DNA from: Clostridiales bacterium
GTDB lineage: Bacteria; Bacillota; Clostridia; Christensenellales; Aristaeellaceae
Length of the DNA stretch: 42,410 bases
Direction of reading: 5' to 3'
Assembly (NCBI GenBank): GCA_012837965.1
Contig: DUQF01000028.1
Coordinates: 1-42,410 of the forward strand
This document shows positions 32,816 to 41,547 of this stretch, piece by piece (positions within the stretch are counted from its first letter, which is position 1; every line of letters starts with the position of its first letter). A model generated the notes under the pieces. It saw nothing but the letters and a program-made list of their open reading frames with translations, was not told the DNA's origin and searched no databases. The position numbers and the translations under genes were made by a program.

Positions 32816-33907
32816 TTATGGCAAGGTAAGCGCGAAGATGCGCTGCCCGCAGACGACCAGAGCCACCCCGCCATCCAATTGGCCAAGGTAACCGGTCACC
32901 CGATCACGAATATTGCTTGGAAGGTTCAGCCCCTGAAAGCGCTGGGCGCTCAGGTCTGCCCGATAGAGGGAATCTTTGGAAATGGCAAAAAGCCTGTTGC
33001 CGATGATGCCTGCGCCAACGCAGGTGTCAGGCAGCGTATAGCGGAAGTTTTTGTTGCCTTCAAGGACACGCAATTCGGTCATTTCCTGAACGCCGGCCGT
33101 TTGAAAGGCAGGAACAAAAAGGGTGCGCAGCTTGTCCCCGCTTAGGTTAAAGTCAATCAGTTGCCAGCCATAGACAATCTGCCGGTTGGCGCTATTGCGC
33201 CTTTCGCCTCGGTAGGTGTACTGCAAAATTTCATGGGTGTTAATAACGTTCAAGAGATTGTCCGCGTACAGCACCTTGTAGGTAATCTGTTCGCCCAAGG
33301 AAACGGTTCCGGTGTTGCTTAAACCCACTTGAATTAAGTGCATGCGATAGGTGACCACTGTTGCCCCAACGTCCATGGAAATAATCCAGGCGTGGGCGCC
33401 GTTGTCGAAAAAGCCTATATCAAGAATAACACTGTTGGCAAAGGCCTGAGTTTCCTGGTCGGCTTGGTTGCCGTTAAGGTCTTTGAAAATCAACTGGGGA
33501 TTTTCAGCCGTACCCGTTACGAAAGCAACGTACTTCTGGCTGATGCGCGCGAACTGAATGGTGTTGGCAAAAGAGTCTGAGTAGGATGAGCGGCCGTTAC
33601 GGTCTAAGATATGCAGGCTGGTGCCCGCCCAGGCGACCACCCGCTGCCCGTCGGTATCAAAGCTGGCGCCGCCGCCCATGTCATAGCTCCACATTTCCTG
33701 GTTGGAGGAGGATAGGCAGTAAATGGTCTGACCGTCATAATAGATTAGCTTGTCGCCGAAAGGCATGATTTTTTGCCCCGGTACGCAGCGCAACTCATGG
33801 GCGCTCATGTTGCGTCCGCCGCCCAAAAGGCCGGACATGTATAGGACAATTACAAACAGAAGGAGGATAAAAAGAATCAGAGCAACGGCTTTCTTGCTCT
33901 TGTCCAT
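32816..33907 (-). CDS. DUF5711 family membrane-anchored beta-propeller-like protein
   Basis: This 363-residue protein has a single N-terminal transmembrane helix (AVALILFILLLFVIVLYMSG) and an extracytoplasmic domain of repeated beta strands (patterns like GDKLIYYDGQTIYCLS; GQRVVAWAGTSLHILDRNG). These suggest a WD40- or PQQ-like propeller, as in DUF5711. The function is unknown. The start at 33907 is preferred to 33928 because GGGGGAG lies 9 bases upstream. It is the first gene of the division operon and has its own promoter. Confidence 0.82.
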   Translation of the reverse strand: MDKSKKAVALILFILLLFVIVLYMSGLLGGGRNMSAHELRCVPGQKIMPFGDKLIYYDGQTIYCLSSSNQEMWSYDMGGGASFDTDGQRVVAWAGTSLHILDRNGRSSYSDSFANTIQFARISQKYVAFVTGTAENPQLIFKDLNGNQADQETQAFANSVILDIGFFDNGAHAWIISMDVGATVVTYRMHLIQVGLSNTGTVSLGEQITYKVLYADNLLNVINTHEILQYTYRGERRNSANRQIVYGWQLIDFNLSGDKLRTLFVPAFQTAGVQEMTELRVLEGNKNFRYTLPDTCVGAGIIGNRLFAISKDSLYRADLSAQRFQGLNLPSNIRDRVTGYLGQLDGGVALVVCGQRIFALTLP

Positions 33908-33964
33908 GTGCTTAGCTCCCCCTTCCATAATGTGGCATAGGCTTTTTACCTATTTGTAAAAGAA

Positions 33965-33993
33965 ATTTTATCATTATAAATAAGCTTCGTCAA
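33965..33993 (-). promoter_or_regulatory. Promoter of the DUF5711-SepF-DivIVA operon
   Basis: TTGACG, 17 nt and TAAAAT read on the minus strand, 57 bp upstream of the DUF5711 start. A second TATAAT lies within the spacer but lacks a -35 at proper distance. Confidence 0.55.
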
Positions 33994-34135
33994 ATGAAGG
34001 ATTTATCCAACAATAGCTACGTTTAAATGCAAGTGGGATATATATGCGAAAATAGCGCCACTTGCAACACCAAGGCTTAAAAAGCCATATATATCAGCGT
34101 TTTTAAGTGATTCTTTATTAGAATGAGAGCGTCAC
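33994..34135. other. A+T-rich intergenic segment with repeated AGCGYCACTT motifs
   Basis: This gap holds no gene. TGCAAGTGG (34028-34036) and CCACTTGCA (34058-34066) form a perfect 9 bp inverted repeat. The motif AGCGCCACTT/AGCGTCACTT/AGCATCACTT occurs at 34054, 34128 and 34148, and TTAAGTGA/TCACTTAA pair at about 34103 and 34132. ATATAT tracts accompany them. The pattern suggests binding sites or remnants of phage DNA; no function is proven. Confidence 0.5.
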
Positions 34136-34276
34136 TTAAGAGAAAAAAGCATCACTTATATATACAATCAAGAGGTTGTGAATATTATTGTGTTGATTTT
34201 GGAAGTAACCTTGACACGGATAGAATAAACTCATCCATTCAAAATTAGGCGCTGTCCATTTGAAATAGTTCTTCAT
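34136..34276 (-). CDS. Short phage-relic ORF, probably truncated
   Basis: This 46-residue frame begins MKNYFKWTAPNFEWMSLF, with AAAGGAG at good spacing, so it resembles the start of a real gene. The rest drifts into A+T-rich, repeat-like sequence and ends HNLLIVYISDAFFS. It is probably the 5' piece of a phage gene whose remainder was deleted. No family is recognised. It follows the 55-residue ORF and a terminator-like hairpin in the same orientation. Confidence 0.4.
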   Translation of the reverse strand: MKNYFKWTAPNFEWMSLFYPCQGYFQNQHNNIHNLLIVYISDAFFS

Positions 34277-34328
34277 GTTTCTTCTCCTTTGCCCGGCACG
34301 TTCACGCCATGCCGTTCATGTTTGTATG

Positions 34329-34352
34329 CAAAAGCCGCCCCGGAAGGCGGCT
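34329..34352 (-). terminator. Terminator within the phage relic
   Basis: AGCCGCC (34333-34339) pairs with GGCGGCT (34346-34352); the minus strand continues into TTTTGC. It lies 12 bp past the 55-residue ORF and would end the MuF transcript. Confidence 0.75.
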
Positions 34353-34363
34353 GGTTGCCGTGG

Positions 34364-34531
34364 TTAGTTTTCTACGATTGTGTCTGTTGCGATAAACTTG
34401 ATTGAGAATACCGGCACATCCGAAAAATCTTCGTCTTGCGCAAAATTGAAGGCTAAAACACCTTTGATTGTCATACCGTTAATCTCGATGCTCGTTTCCC
34501 CATTCTCGTTCTTTACAATGACTTTGTTCAT
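34364..34531 (-). CDS. Small phage protein, 55 residues, unknown function
   Basis: This short gene starts at ATG 34531 with GGAGGAAAGC immediately upstream and encodes MNKVIVKNENGETSIEING..., mostly beta-strand-like with an acidic tail. No family is recognised. It follows the candidate immunity gene by 65 bp and is closed by a terminator. It could be a second small phage accessory protein. The strong ribosome binding site and clean terminator favour a genuine gene. Confidence 0.55.
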   Translation of the reverse strand: MNKVIVKNENGETSIEINGMTIKGVLAFNFAQDEDFSDVPVFSIKFIATDTIVEN

Positions 34532-34596
34532 GCTTTCCTCCAATCAAAAAGCACCGGCTTGCGCTTGGTGCTTGGGGGGTCGCTTCGGTAGCTGGG

Positions 34597-34818
34597 CTAC
34601 GCTTCGTCATCATCTGGCGTGTTGTAGAGTATATCGTCATAAATACGCTGATACTTTCTGCTTTCTTCGGTGCTGTTATAATTCTCATCCAGCATACCAA
34701 CAATGGCGCAATCCAATTCAAACAGTAAATCTCTCTTACTGTCCTTTGTTAGCAGCTCGTCAAAATCCGGCAGTACTGCCTGAAGCTCCTTTTCTTGAAC
34801 TTCCGTTAAGATAATCAA
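34597..34818 (-). CDS. Small acidic protein, candidate immunity to the MuF-linked toxin
   Basis: This 73-residue protein is very acidic (ends NTPDDDEA) and predicted helical. It begins with TTG at 34818, overlapping the MuF stop as TTGA, with GGAGG eight bases upstream inside the MuF 3' end. In phage MuF polymorphic toxins, a small cognate immunity gene commonly follows the toxin directly. Its acidity would suit binding to the basic C-terminus of the preceding protein (ARRKKT). No sequence family is recognised, so the immunity role is inferred from context alone. Confidence 0.6.
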   Translation of the reverse strand: MIILTEVQEKELQAVLPDFDELLTKDSKRDLLFELDCAIVGMLDENYNSTEESRKYQRIYDDILYNTPDDDEA

Positions 34819-36068
34819 GTCTTTTTCCTCCTTGCCGGGTTTGCTTGCACAAGCCTTCCGGTTTCGCTGTTCAGCGTGACATTGGCGTTAAAGCCTTTGT
34901 AAGTTCTGCTGGGCAATCCGCCATGTGATGTGTCTCTTATTTCTGATGGTTTTGAGACGGCGTTAAGAGCATCGTTTACGCTTACACCCTCTCTCTTCTG
35001 ACCATAGCTGCCAATCAAACGGTCAACGAAATGCGTCTCAAAGCCCTTGATTTCCAGCCCATCAGACGTGACAGCGCCAACAAGCGTTTGTGTCACTTCC
35101 TCGGCTACGCTTTGGTAATGCGCAAACCCTGTCAAAGCGGACAGATCGCCTTTTCGCACCCCGCCAACATAGCCTTTTAACAGGTGCCACTTTTCAGGTT
35201 CATTATACTTGATATTCTGGAAACCTTCAAGGGTTTTGGGCAATTCCTTAGCGCCGATAATGTCAGCGTACCGCTCATACTGCCGCTTGTCCGCAGCCCT
35301 GTTGCGTATCGCCTTAACGCTAACTTGCACCCTGTCTTTGCCGTGCTGGCCTTCCATCATTTCAAGCCACTCTTTATAGCTCATGTCCCTGGGCACTTTC
35401 ATTTCCTCGCCCGTTACAGGGTCACGCGCCCAGCGCTTCATTTGGGATAGGTTTTGCCCGTCTATCACAGGCGCTACAGACGACCTGCACCACGGATGCA
35501 AAGGCGGGTAATTCACCCCCACTTCCTTTTCGGACAGCGGGTATTCGTTTCCGTCTTTTTCTTGGCAAATTCGGCTGGTTCTTCCATCCAGCACCGCCAT
35601 GTAGCGGTAGTGGGTGATCCCCGCCTGTTCGTAGGCTTCGGCTGTGGCTTGGTTAGAAATGTAGTTGGTTTCCGTCCTTAAAAGCCGGTTAGCCGCGAAG
35701 CGTGAGCCTTGCGCCTGTTCCATCAGCTCATCAAAGGTGGCCTTGCTGGTCTTGCCCTGCATCACGCATTCTGTCAAGGCTTGGGCCAGCGTTCGGGCCG
35801 TAACGTTCGAGTTGTGCCAAACACGCTGTGAAAACATCCGGCCGGACCAGTTATACCTTAGTATCTGGTTAAGCCGCCTTGTATCCACACCCGCAAAGCC
35901 AAAACCAAGGCCTGTAGACTTTTGGATGTCGTACATCGCGCGGGAAAATCCCTCGTACATGATATCTCTCATGTGTACTTGCCCGACCTGCGCTTCCACA
36001 TCCGCCGCTTGCGCTGCCGCCACCCTCGCGCTTTCCCGGATGGTATGTAATTTGCAGCTTCTTATCTA
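34815..36068 (-). pseudogene. 5'-truncated phage minor head protein (MuF/SPP1 gp7 type) with candidate C-terminal toxin domain
   Basis: The MuF signature lies at residues 80-185 counted from a GTG at 36023 (LLRTETNYISNQATAEAYEQ; YMAVLDGRTSRICQEKDG; YPPLHPWCRSSV), then a linker (YADIIGAKELPKTLEGFQN). The last ~80 residues (HFVDRLIGSYG; NVTLNSETGRLVQANP) have the layout of BECR-fold RNase toxins found at MuF C-termini, with H331 a possible catalytic residue. Coding-like sequence (TIRESARVAAAQA) continues upstream of the GTG to a TAG at 36066, and the usual ~100 N-terminal residues are missing. It is therefore probably a truncated relic. No portal or capsid gene adjoins. Confidence 0.75.
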
Positions 36069-36175
36069 TCATTCATTTAGCTTGAGAGAATATATTCTGA
36101 CACAATATTTCCTTTTGAAACACTTTGTGATACCCGCTTCGTCAAAAAACGTGCTTTCTCTGTCTGCCTGTCCAA
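36069..36175. other. Short intergenic junction between phage relic and uvrC operon
   Basis: No gene is seen. It presumably holds the breakpoint where the N-terminal part of the MuF gene and the rest of the phage were lost. There is no tRNA and no evident attachment repeat. Confidence 0.4.
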
Positions 36176-36204
36176 TTGAAAAAAAGCCCCTTTGGCGGTA
36201 TACT
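36176..36204 (+). promoter_or_regulatory. Promoter of the DUF1292-uvrC operon
   Basis: TTGAAA, 17 nt and TATACT lie 24 bp upstream of the DUF1292 start codon. No LexA/DinR box was recognised. Confidence 0.75.
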
Positions 36205-36228
36205 AAATTATAGTAAGGAGGAAATGCC

Positions 36229-36483
36229 ATGCACCTTGATGAACAACAGCTGCCCGATATCCTTGAAACTGAAGATGAAACAGGTCAGCCATTAACATTG
36301 GAAGTCCTTAGGTATTTCTTTTACAACGGGGAAGAATATGCCTTGCTTTGTAATGAACAAAAGCAGGATGAACGATATATCATGCACATTCAAGTAGAGG
36401 GTGACGAAGAAACCTTTGAGCCCGTGGATGATGACCTGCAAGCGGCGCTTATCCAATTTTTAGAGGCGCCTCCCCAAGAATGA
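36229..36483 (+). CDS. DUF1292 family protein
   Basis: This 84-residue acidic protein matches the YrzB/DUF1292 family of small Firmicutes proteins (EVLRYFFYNGEEYALL; EETFEPVDDD). The function is unknown. AAGGAGG precedes the ATG. Its stop overlaps the uvrC start (ATGA), so the two are coupled. In other Clostridia DUF1292 genes usually sit near ruvX and alaS; here it leads the uvrC message. Confidence 0.85.
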   Translation: MHLDEQQLPDILETEDETGQPLTLEVLRYFFYNGEEYALLCNEQKQDERYIMHIQVEGDEETFEPVDDDLQAALIQFLEAPPQE

Positions 36484-38300
36484 ACCAAACGCTTCAACTA
36501 AAACTATCCCTCTTGCCCGACAGCCCCGGCTGTTATCTTATGAAAGAGGAAGGGCAAATTATTTATGTGGGCAAAGCCATTAACCTTAAAAACAGGGTAC
36601 GCAGTTATTTCAATCAATCCAAGCAAACCCCCAAGGTGGCAGCCATGCTCAAACGGGTGGACGATTTTGAAACCATCCTCTGCCAAAGCGAGTTAGAGGC
36701 TTTACTGCTTGAAAACAACCTGATAAAATTGCACCAGCCCTTTTTTAATATCCTGCTAAGGGATGATAAGCGTTATCCCTACCTGCGCATCAATAGAAAA
36801 GAACCCTTTGCCAGGGTCACTGTCGCCAGAAAGGTGCGGGATGACGGGGCGAGCTACTTTGGCCCATACTTTGGCGTACATTCCATCAGGCAGGCGCTGA
36901 CCCTGCTGAAGAAAACTTACCCCCTTCGCAGCTGTTCAAAAAAACTGCCGCTGAAAAACCCTATCCGTCCCTGTGCTTATTATGAAGTGGGGCAGTGCCT
37001 CGCGCCTTGCGCCAACCTATGCACCCAAGAAGAGTACGATAGCTTGCTTGACGGGGTGGTATCTTTCCTCAAGGGCGATACCAAGCAGGCGCAAAAAGAC
37101 ATACAACAGCGCATGGAAAAGGCGGCTGCCCAGATGCAATACGAAAAGGCCGCCGAGCTTCGGGATATGCTGCGGGACGTGAAAATGCTGACTGCTCGCC
37201 AGAATGTGGAAAAGGCTGTGGGCGAGGACCAGGATGTGTTTGCCCTTGCCCAAAGCGGCCTGGATGCCATGGGACAGGTACTTTACATTCGCCAAGGCAA
37301 ACTCCTTGGCGCAGACAGCTTTCCTTTGGCGGGCGAGGGCGGCGAACCCAAAGAAGCCGTGCTATCGGAATTGTTGCAGCGTTTTTACCAACAGCATCAG
37401 CCGCCCCGGGAAGTGATTACAGAATCAGTGGACGATGCCGCTTTGCTTGAAAGCTACCTTCGCCAGCGACGGGAAGGCGCCGTTACCTTAACGGTTCCAA
37501 AGCGTGGCCGAAAAAGGGAGCTGGTTGCTATGGCTTTGCGCAATGCTGACGATCAGCTGCAAAAACGAAACGCCCGCAGGCAAGCCGCCTATAATAAAAC
37601 CGAGGGTGCGCTGGTACGCCTTCAAAAGGCCTTGGGACTAAAGAAACCCATCAGGCGCATTGAGGGCTTTGATATTTCCAACATCTTGGGCGATGAGAAT
37701 GTTGCTTCAATGGTAGTGTTTCTTGACGGGAAACCCGTTAAAAAAGAGTACAGGCGTTTTCGCATCAAGTCTTTTGAAGGGGCGAACGACTTTGCCTCCA
37801 TGCATGAAGCGCTGTCCCGCCGCTTTCAAAGGGCAAAGGAAGCTGAGGACAGCCGCCGCTGGCCGCTACCCGACCTGATTTTAATCGATGGCGGGCCGCA
37901 GCAACTGAGCTTTGCACGGCAGGCCATGCTGAACCTCGGCTTTGATGTACCCATGTTTGCTCTTGCTGAAAAGCAGGAAGAAGTTTTCTTGCCGGACAGG
38001 AAAGAGCCGCTTATTTTAGACAGGCGTTCTGACGAACTGCACCTGATTCAATCCATCAGGGATGAAGCCCACCGCTTCGCTATTACCTACCACAGAAAAT
38101 TGCGGGATCAAAAGTTTATCAAAAGTCCCTTAGAAGAGATTGAAGGCATCGGTACGCAGCGCAGGCGGGACTTGCTGGGACATTTTGGCTCTATGCGGGC
38201 TATCAGCCAGGCAAGCGTGGAGGAAATTGCCAAGGTGAAAGGCATTTCTCGAAAGCTGGCAGAAAACGTTTACAATTATTTTCACCAAACTAAAATTTAA
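36480..38300 (+). CDS. uvrC: Excinuclease ABC subunit C
   Basis: This 606-residue nuclease of nucleotide excision repair has an N-terminal GIY-YIG domain (GCYLMKEEGQIIYVGKAINLKNRVRSYF, 17-44), a UVR motif region (MQYEKAAELRDML), and a RNase H-like C-terminal nuclease domain (GFDISNILG, DLILIDGGPQQL). A tandem helix-hairpin-helix end follows (IEGIGTQRRRDLLGHFGSM; KGISRKLAENVYNYF). It is full length. It cuts on both sides of the lesion after UvrAB loading. uvrA lies on the opposite strand 8 kb away. Confidence 0.97.
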   Translation: MNQTLQLKLSLLPDSPGCYLMKEEGQIIYVGKAINLKNRVRSYFNQSKQTPKVAAMLKRVDDFETILCQSELEALLLENNLIKLHQPFFNILLRDDKRYPYLRINRKEPFARVTVARKVRDDGASYFGPYFGVHSIRQALTLLKKTYPLRSCSKKLPLKNPIRPCAYYEVGQCLAPCANLCTQEEYDSLLDGVVSFLKGDTKQAQKDIQQRMEKAAAQMQYEKAAELRDMLRDVKMLTARQNVEKAVGEDQDVFALAQSGLDAMGQVLYIRQGKLLGADSFPLAGEGGEPKEAVLSELLQRFYQQHQPPREVITESVDDAALLESYLRQRREGAVTLTVPKRGRKRELVAMALRNADDQLQKRNARRQAAYNKTEGALVRLQKALGLKKPIRRIEGFDISNILGDENVASMVVFLDGKPVKKEYRRFRIKSFEGANDFASMHEALSRRFQRAKEAEDSRRWPLPDLILIDGGPQQLSFARQAMLNLGFDVPMFALAEKQEEVFLPDRKEPLILDRRSDELHLIQSIRDEAHRFAITYHRKLRDQKFIKSPLEEIEGIGTQRRRDLLGHFGSMRAISQASVEEIAKVKGISRKLAENVYNYFHQTKI

Positions 38301-38357
38301 ATGCAAAATAAGGCCGTAGCCATTCGTTATATGGTTGAACCCCCGAAAGGAGATGCT

Positions 38358-39707
38358 ATGGGAAAACGAATTTTTTGTTTGCTGGTACTGGTATTGATGC
38401 TATGCGTCAATGTCTTTGCCTTTGAAGCGCCCGCTTGGCTTACACAAATGCGGGAACAGGGCATCCAAGGCGAAGTGACCGGTGAACTGAACAAATTTTC
38501 TCCCTTTTCGGGCAAGACTTTTAACGCCCTAAAAGACTGGACAAAAAACAGCAACCTTTCATTTCAGGTGAGTGAAAAAGGGCAGGCTATGAACCTAAGC
38601 CATGGCGGACATCCGCTTCTTTCCTTCAGGCAGGACGATAGCGCCCTGTATCTGTCGGCAACGAGCCAGGAATATGTGGGCGAAAATGCCCTTGAACGCC
38701 TTTTGGATATGGATCCTATTGAGGTGCCCGACGTCGAAAGTCATTTTCAGCTATATGAAGCCGTATTTGCCGCCCTTGAGCGAACGGCAACCACGCTGAT
38801 GCCGTCCAGTACGGAACATAAAAAAAGTGTGGAACTTAAAAACATCGGGCAAGGCTATCGGGGGAACGAATCCACCATGGACTTAACCACCGTTGCTATT
38901 TTGCGTGAGGAGCTAACGACAGCGCTGCGGGAAAAACTACCCCTTTCTTATGCCATGCATGTGGATGAGTTGCTGGACAAGTTTACCTTAACCAAGGATG
39001 GGACTTTCCGCACTTTACTTAATAGCGGTGAGGTGGTGGGCTATCAGCTTCGGTGCAAGGGAGAGTTTGCCTCCGGCGATGAACGGGATATCAGCCTGCT
39101 TTTCGCAAGGAGCGCAAAGGGGGTAGATATTCGTGTAACGCTGCCCGATGCCAACAAAGAAAACAACTTGATTTTTAACCTATCGGTGGGACTTAAAAAG
39201 ACCTCAATTTCTGTGGATGCCATTTACAGCAAGGTTGTCCAAAAGAAAGAAGAGTCAAACCGCGTAAAAGTTTCCCTGAACTTTCAGGATGGACTACAAG
39301 GTTCCATTACGTGTACAATAAATAAGCCCGGTGAAAAGACGTTGACCTACAAAATAAGCCCGGTACTTGCTTGGAAAGAAGAAGCCTTGTCGGGCAGGCT
39401 AACTTATACCCGCACCCAGAATGACCGCAGCCTGATTCTAAAACTCTACCCAATCTTGCGCCCCCTGCAAGAGGAGATGCCCCAGTGGGGAACGGCAGCT
39501 ATCAACTTGGATGCCCTGGACGCCGAAAGCATGGCTTTTGAAAGAGAGCGGGTGCGTGCCGGCCTATCAAGCGCTGTTTTGCCCTTAGTATCGGCCATAA
39601 CGCCCGATGACCAAATGCTTGTAATGCATGAATTAACCCGTCATCTGCGGCTTGCGCCCAAGAAAGAACAAGCAAATCCCTGGCTTGTGCAAGCCCCAAC
39701 CGACTAA
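38358..39707 (+). CDS. Exported protein of unknown function
   Basis: This 449-residue protein has a clear signal peptide (MGKRIFCLLVLVLMLCVNVFA) and a mature part of alternating beta-strand-like and charged segments (SNLSFQVSEKGQAMNLSHGG; GTFRTLLNSGEVVGYQLRCKG). There is no lipobox, no catalytic motif and no recognised family. The start at 38358 is set by AAAGGAGATGC and the signal peptide. It resembles in layout the two exported proteins that follow, so the three may be distant paralogues. Confidence 0.75.
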   Translation: MGKRIFCLLVLVLMLCVNVFAFEAPAWLTQMREQGIQGEVTGELNKFSPFSGKTFNALKDWTKNSNLSFQVSEKGQAMNLSHGGHPLLSFRQDDSALYLSATSQEYVGENALERLLDMDPIEVPDVESHFQLYEAVFAALERTATTLMPSSTEHKKSVELKNIGQGYRGNESTMDLTTVAILREELTTALREKLPLSYAMHVDELLDKFTLTKDGTFRTLLNSGEVVGYQLRCKGEFASGDERDISLLFARSAKGVDIRVTLPDANKENNLIFNLSVGLKKTSISVDAIYSKVVQKKEESNRVKVSLNFQDGLQGSITCTINKPGEKTLTYKISPVLAWKEEALSGRLTYTRTQNDRSLILKLYPILRPLQEEMPQWGTAAINLDALDAESMAFERERVRAGLSSAVLPLVSAITPDDQMLVMHELTRHLRLAPKKEQANPWLVQAPTD

Positions 39708-39729
39708 CTATATTGTGGAGGAATAAACA

Positions 39730-41211
39730 ATGAAAAAAATCCTTTCCCTGCTGTTAACCATCTTGCTGATAGTTGCTTTGCCTCTTTGCTCACTTGCAGG
39801 CGATGTTAACAATCTTTCTTGGAAACTGTCCGAGCAGCTGCGCAACGGTTCGGGATTAAAACTGGAAGTTGTATTTGACGAAATTTCCGCCCTGCCTGAA
39901 CTTTTTGACGAGTTAACGGTGCCTGCGCTTAAAGCGCTTTTCTCGGGTTCTACTGTCACGGTGAACAAGTTAACCGTAGGTTTTGGGCAGCAAAAGGGGT
40001 GGGAAGAAACGGTCATCGTCGTTAAACGTGGAGATCTGCCGGTGGCAAACGTGCGCTATCTTAGTGACGGCGCCGTTGAAACCGTGCAATCAAGCCTCCT
40101 TGGCACTAATGTTTATGGCGCTGCCAAGGGCGAGAATGCCCTGATAGCCCTTGCTCTTTCAGGTGTTACGGGTGATTTTACCGGACTTGAAAGGGCCTTG
40201 GTGTCCGTTTTTACGGCCGACAACCAATGGCGGGCCAAGGCTAGCCCGCTTATGACACCCTATACCCAGGAATTAAGCGCCTGGATGCAAGGTTTCACTG
40301 CCGTTTCCACTGATACCTTGGCTGACGGCAGTTTGCGCACCGTGACAGACCTGTCGCTGTCGGCTAATGAAGTGAAAAGCAAAATCAAGTCCCTGTTGGA
40401 CAGATTTTATCAGGATGAGCAGCTTTTGCTGGTACTCAAAGAGCGCTTTTCCCTGCGGGAAGCATCGTTGTACCTGAATCCGGAAATGAAATCGGGAATT
40501 ATCGGGGCGATTGATGCCTTGCCGCTAACGGAAGATGTCAAAATTACACGTGTTTTTGGCAAGTCCGGCCTCGAAAGCGACTCCATTTACTTACCACTGG
40601 CAGGGGTGGAGGGCCTTGAAAGCTTATTATATGAGTTCAAGGTTGACGAACAAAACCTCACCCACACCGCCATCACCCTAAAGCATGTGGCAGATAGCGA
40701 GAGTGGGCAGGCCAAAGAAACGTTCATTGCCTATACCAAATCGCAAGACAATAGCAGTCCCGTTCAAGGCAGCGTACAAGTGGCTGAGAACGGTATTAAA
40801 AAGGCTTATACTTTTGAGCTAATCAAGGAAGAACCCGAACAAACTTTTGACAAGACCAATGATTTAACAACCCAAGCTTTTACATACACACTTATCTTGA
40901 CGCCTCCGGAGGCAAAGCCGCAGACCATCGTGCTTCAAGGCACGTTATCGTCGGGCTCCAACACCCGATCCGCCACCAAGATAAACGCCACCTTTGACTG
41001 GACAGATGAAAGCGGAGCAGGGGTACACGCGACAATAAACGGCGCCTCGACGGCTCCCTGGTCGGTTGCGGCGCTTCCTGAAAACATTGTGCGCCTTGAT
41101 TCCATGGAAGAGGCCGTTTTGCAGGTTGAGATGCAAAAGATTCTGGCTCAACTGCAAGCGACCGTTGCGGCCATGATAGGAGCCCAATCCCTGCCTCGAA
41201 TTGCCCATTAA
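39730..41211 (+). CDS. Exported protein of unknown function
   Basis: This 493-residue protein has a signal peptide (MKKILSLLLTILLIVALPLCSLAG). The mature part has a beta-rich N-terminal half (GLKLEVVFDEI; GSTVTVNKLTVGFGQQ) and a repeated pattern in the second half (EQTFDKTNDLTTQAFTYTLILTP; ATKINATFDWTDESGAGVHATING). No family is recognised. TGGAGGAAT precedes the ATG, 22 bp after the previous gene, so the two are co-transcribed. It may be a surface or wall-associated protein; nothing in the sequence names its ligand. Confidence 0.75.
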   Translation: MKKILSLLLTILLIVALPLCSLAGDVNNLSWKLSEQLRNGSGLKLEVVFDEISALPELFDELTVPALKALFSGSTVTVNKLTVGFGQQKGWEETVIVVKRGDLPVANVRYLSDGAVETVQSSLLGTNVYGAAKGENALIALALSGVTGDFTGLERALVSVFTADNQWRAKASPLMTPYTQELSAWMQGFTAVSTDTLADGSLRTVTDLSLSANEVKSKIKSLLDRFYQDEQLLLVLKERFSLREASLYLNPEMKSGIIGAIDALPLTEDVKITRVFGKSGLESDSIYLPLAGVEGLESLLYEFKVDEQNLTHTAITLKHVADSESGQAKETFIAYTKSQDNSSPVQGSVQVAENGIKKAYTFELIKEEPEQTFDKTNDLTTQAFTYTLILTPPEAKPQTIVLQGTLSSGSNTRSATKINATFDWTDESGAGVHATINGASTAPWSVAALPENIVRLDSMEEAVLQVEMQKILAQLQATVAAMIGAQSLPRIAH

Positions 41212-41272
41212 CGGCTATTGTGGTGTTAAATGCCAACACCAAGATAGTAAGCTGCTTTTCTTGGAGGCGAAA

Positions 41273-41338
41273 ATGCCGGATTTTGTTTGGTACTTTCTAA
41301 AGCGTATTCCTGTTATTTTTAGCAGGATAATGAGATGA
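41273..41338 (+). CDS. Possible 21-residue hydrophobic-cationic peptide
   Basis: The frame starts MPDFVWYFLKRIPVIF and ends SRIMR. GGAGG lies only seven bases before the ATG, an unusually good site for a chance frame. The peptide is amphipathic and basic, like small membrane-active peptides. A hairpin overlaps its end. The frame may still be fortuitous; no family or antisense RNA was identified. Confidence 0.3.
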   Translation: MPDFVWYFLKRIPVIFSRIMR

Positions 41339-41517
41339 TACTCATCCTGATTTCAAGATATAGTGAATAGGCTTGACCCGCAAAATTGTAATATATTTTA
41401 TCAGTTGGCGAGCTTCCGTTTTTTGGAACGTAAAAATCGAAGAAAAAGACGTTTAAAACCATGTTTTAAGCACATTCGTGTATGTGCCCGAAGCCGATTT
41501 TGGACAGGGAAAACTAT

Positions 41518-41547
41518 TTGACAATCAAAGCCCTTACTTAGTACAAT
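41518..41547 (+). promoter_or_regulatory. Promoter of the last exported-protein gene
   Basis: Consensus TTGACA, 18 nt and TACAAT lie 62 bp upstream of the ATG at 41610. It gives the third exported gene its own transcript. Confidence 0.75.
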
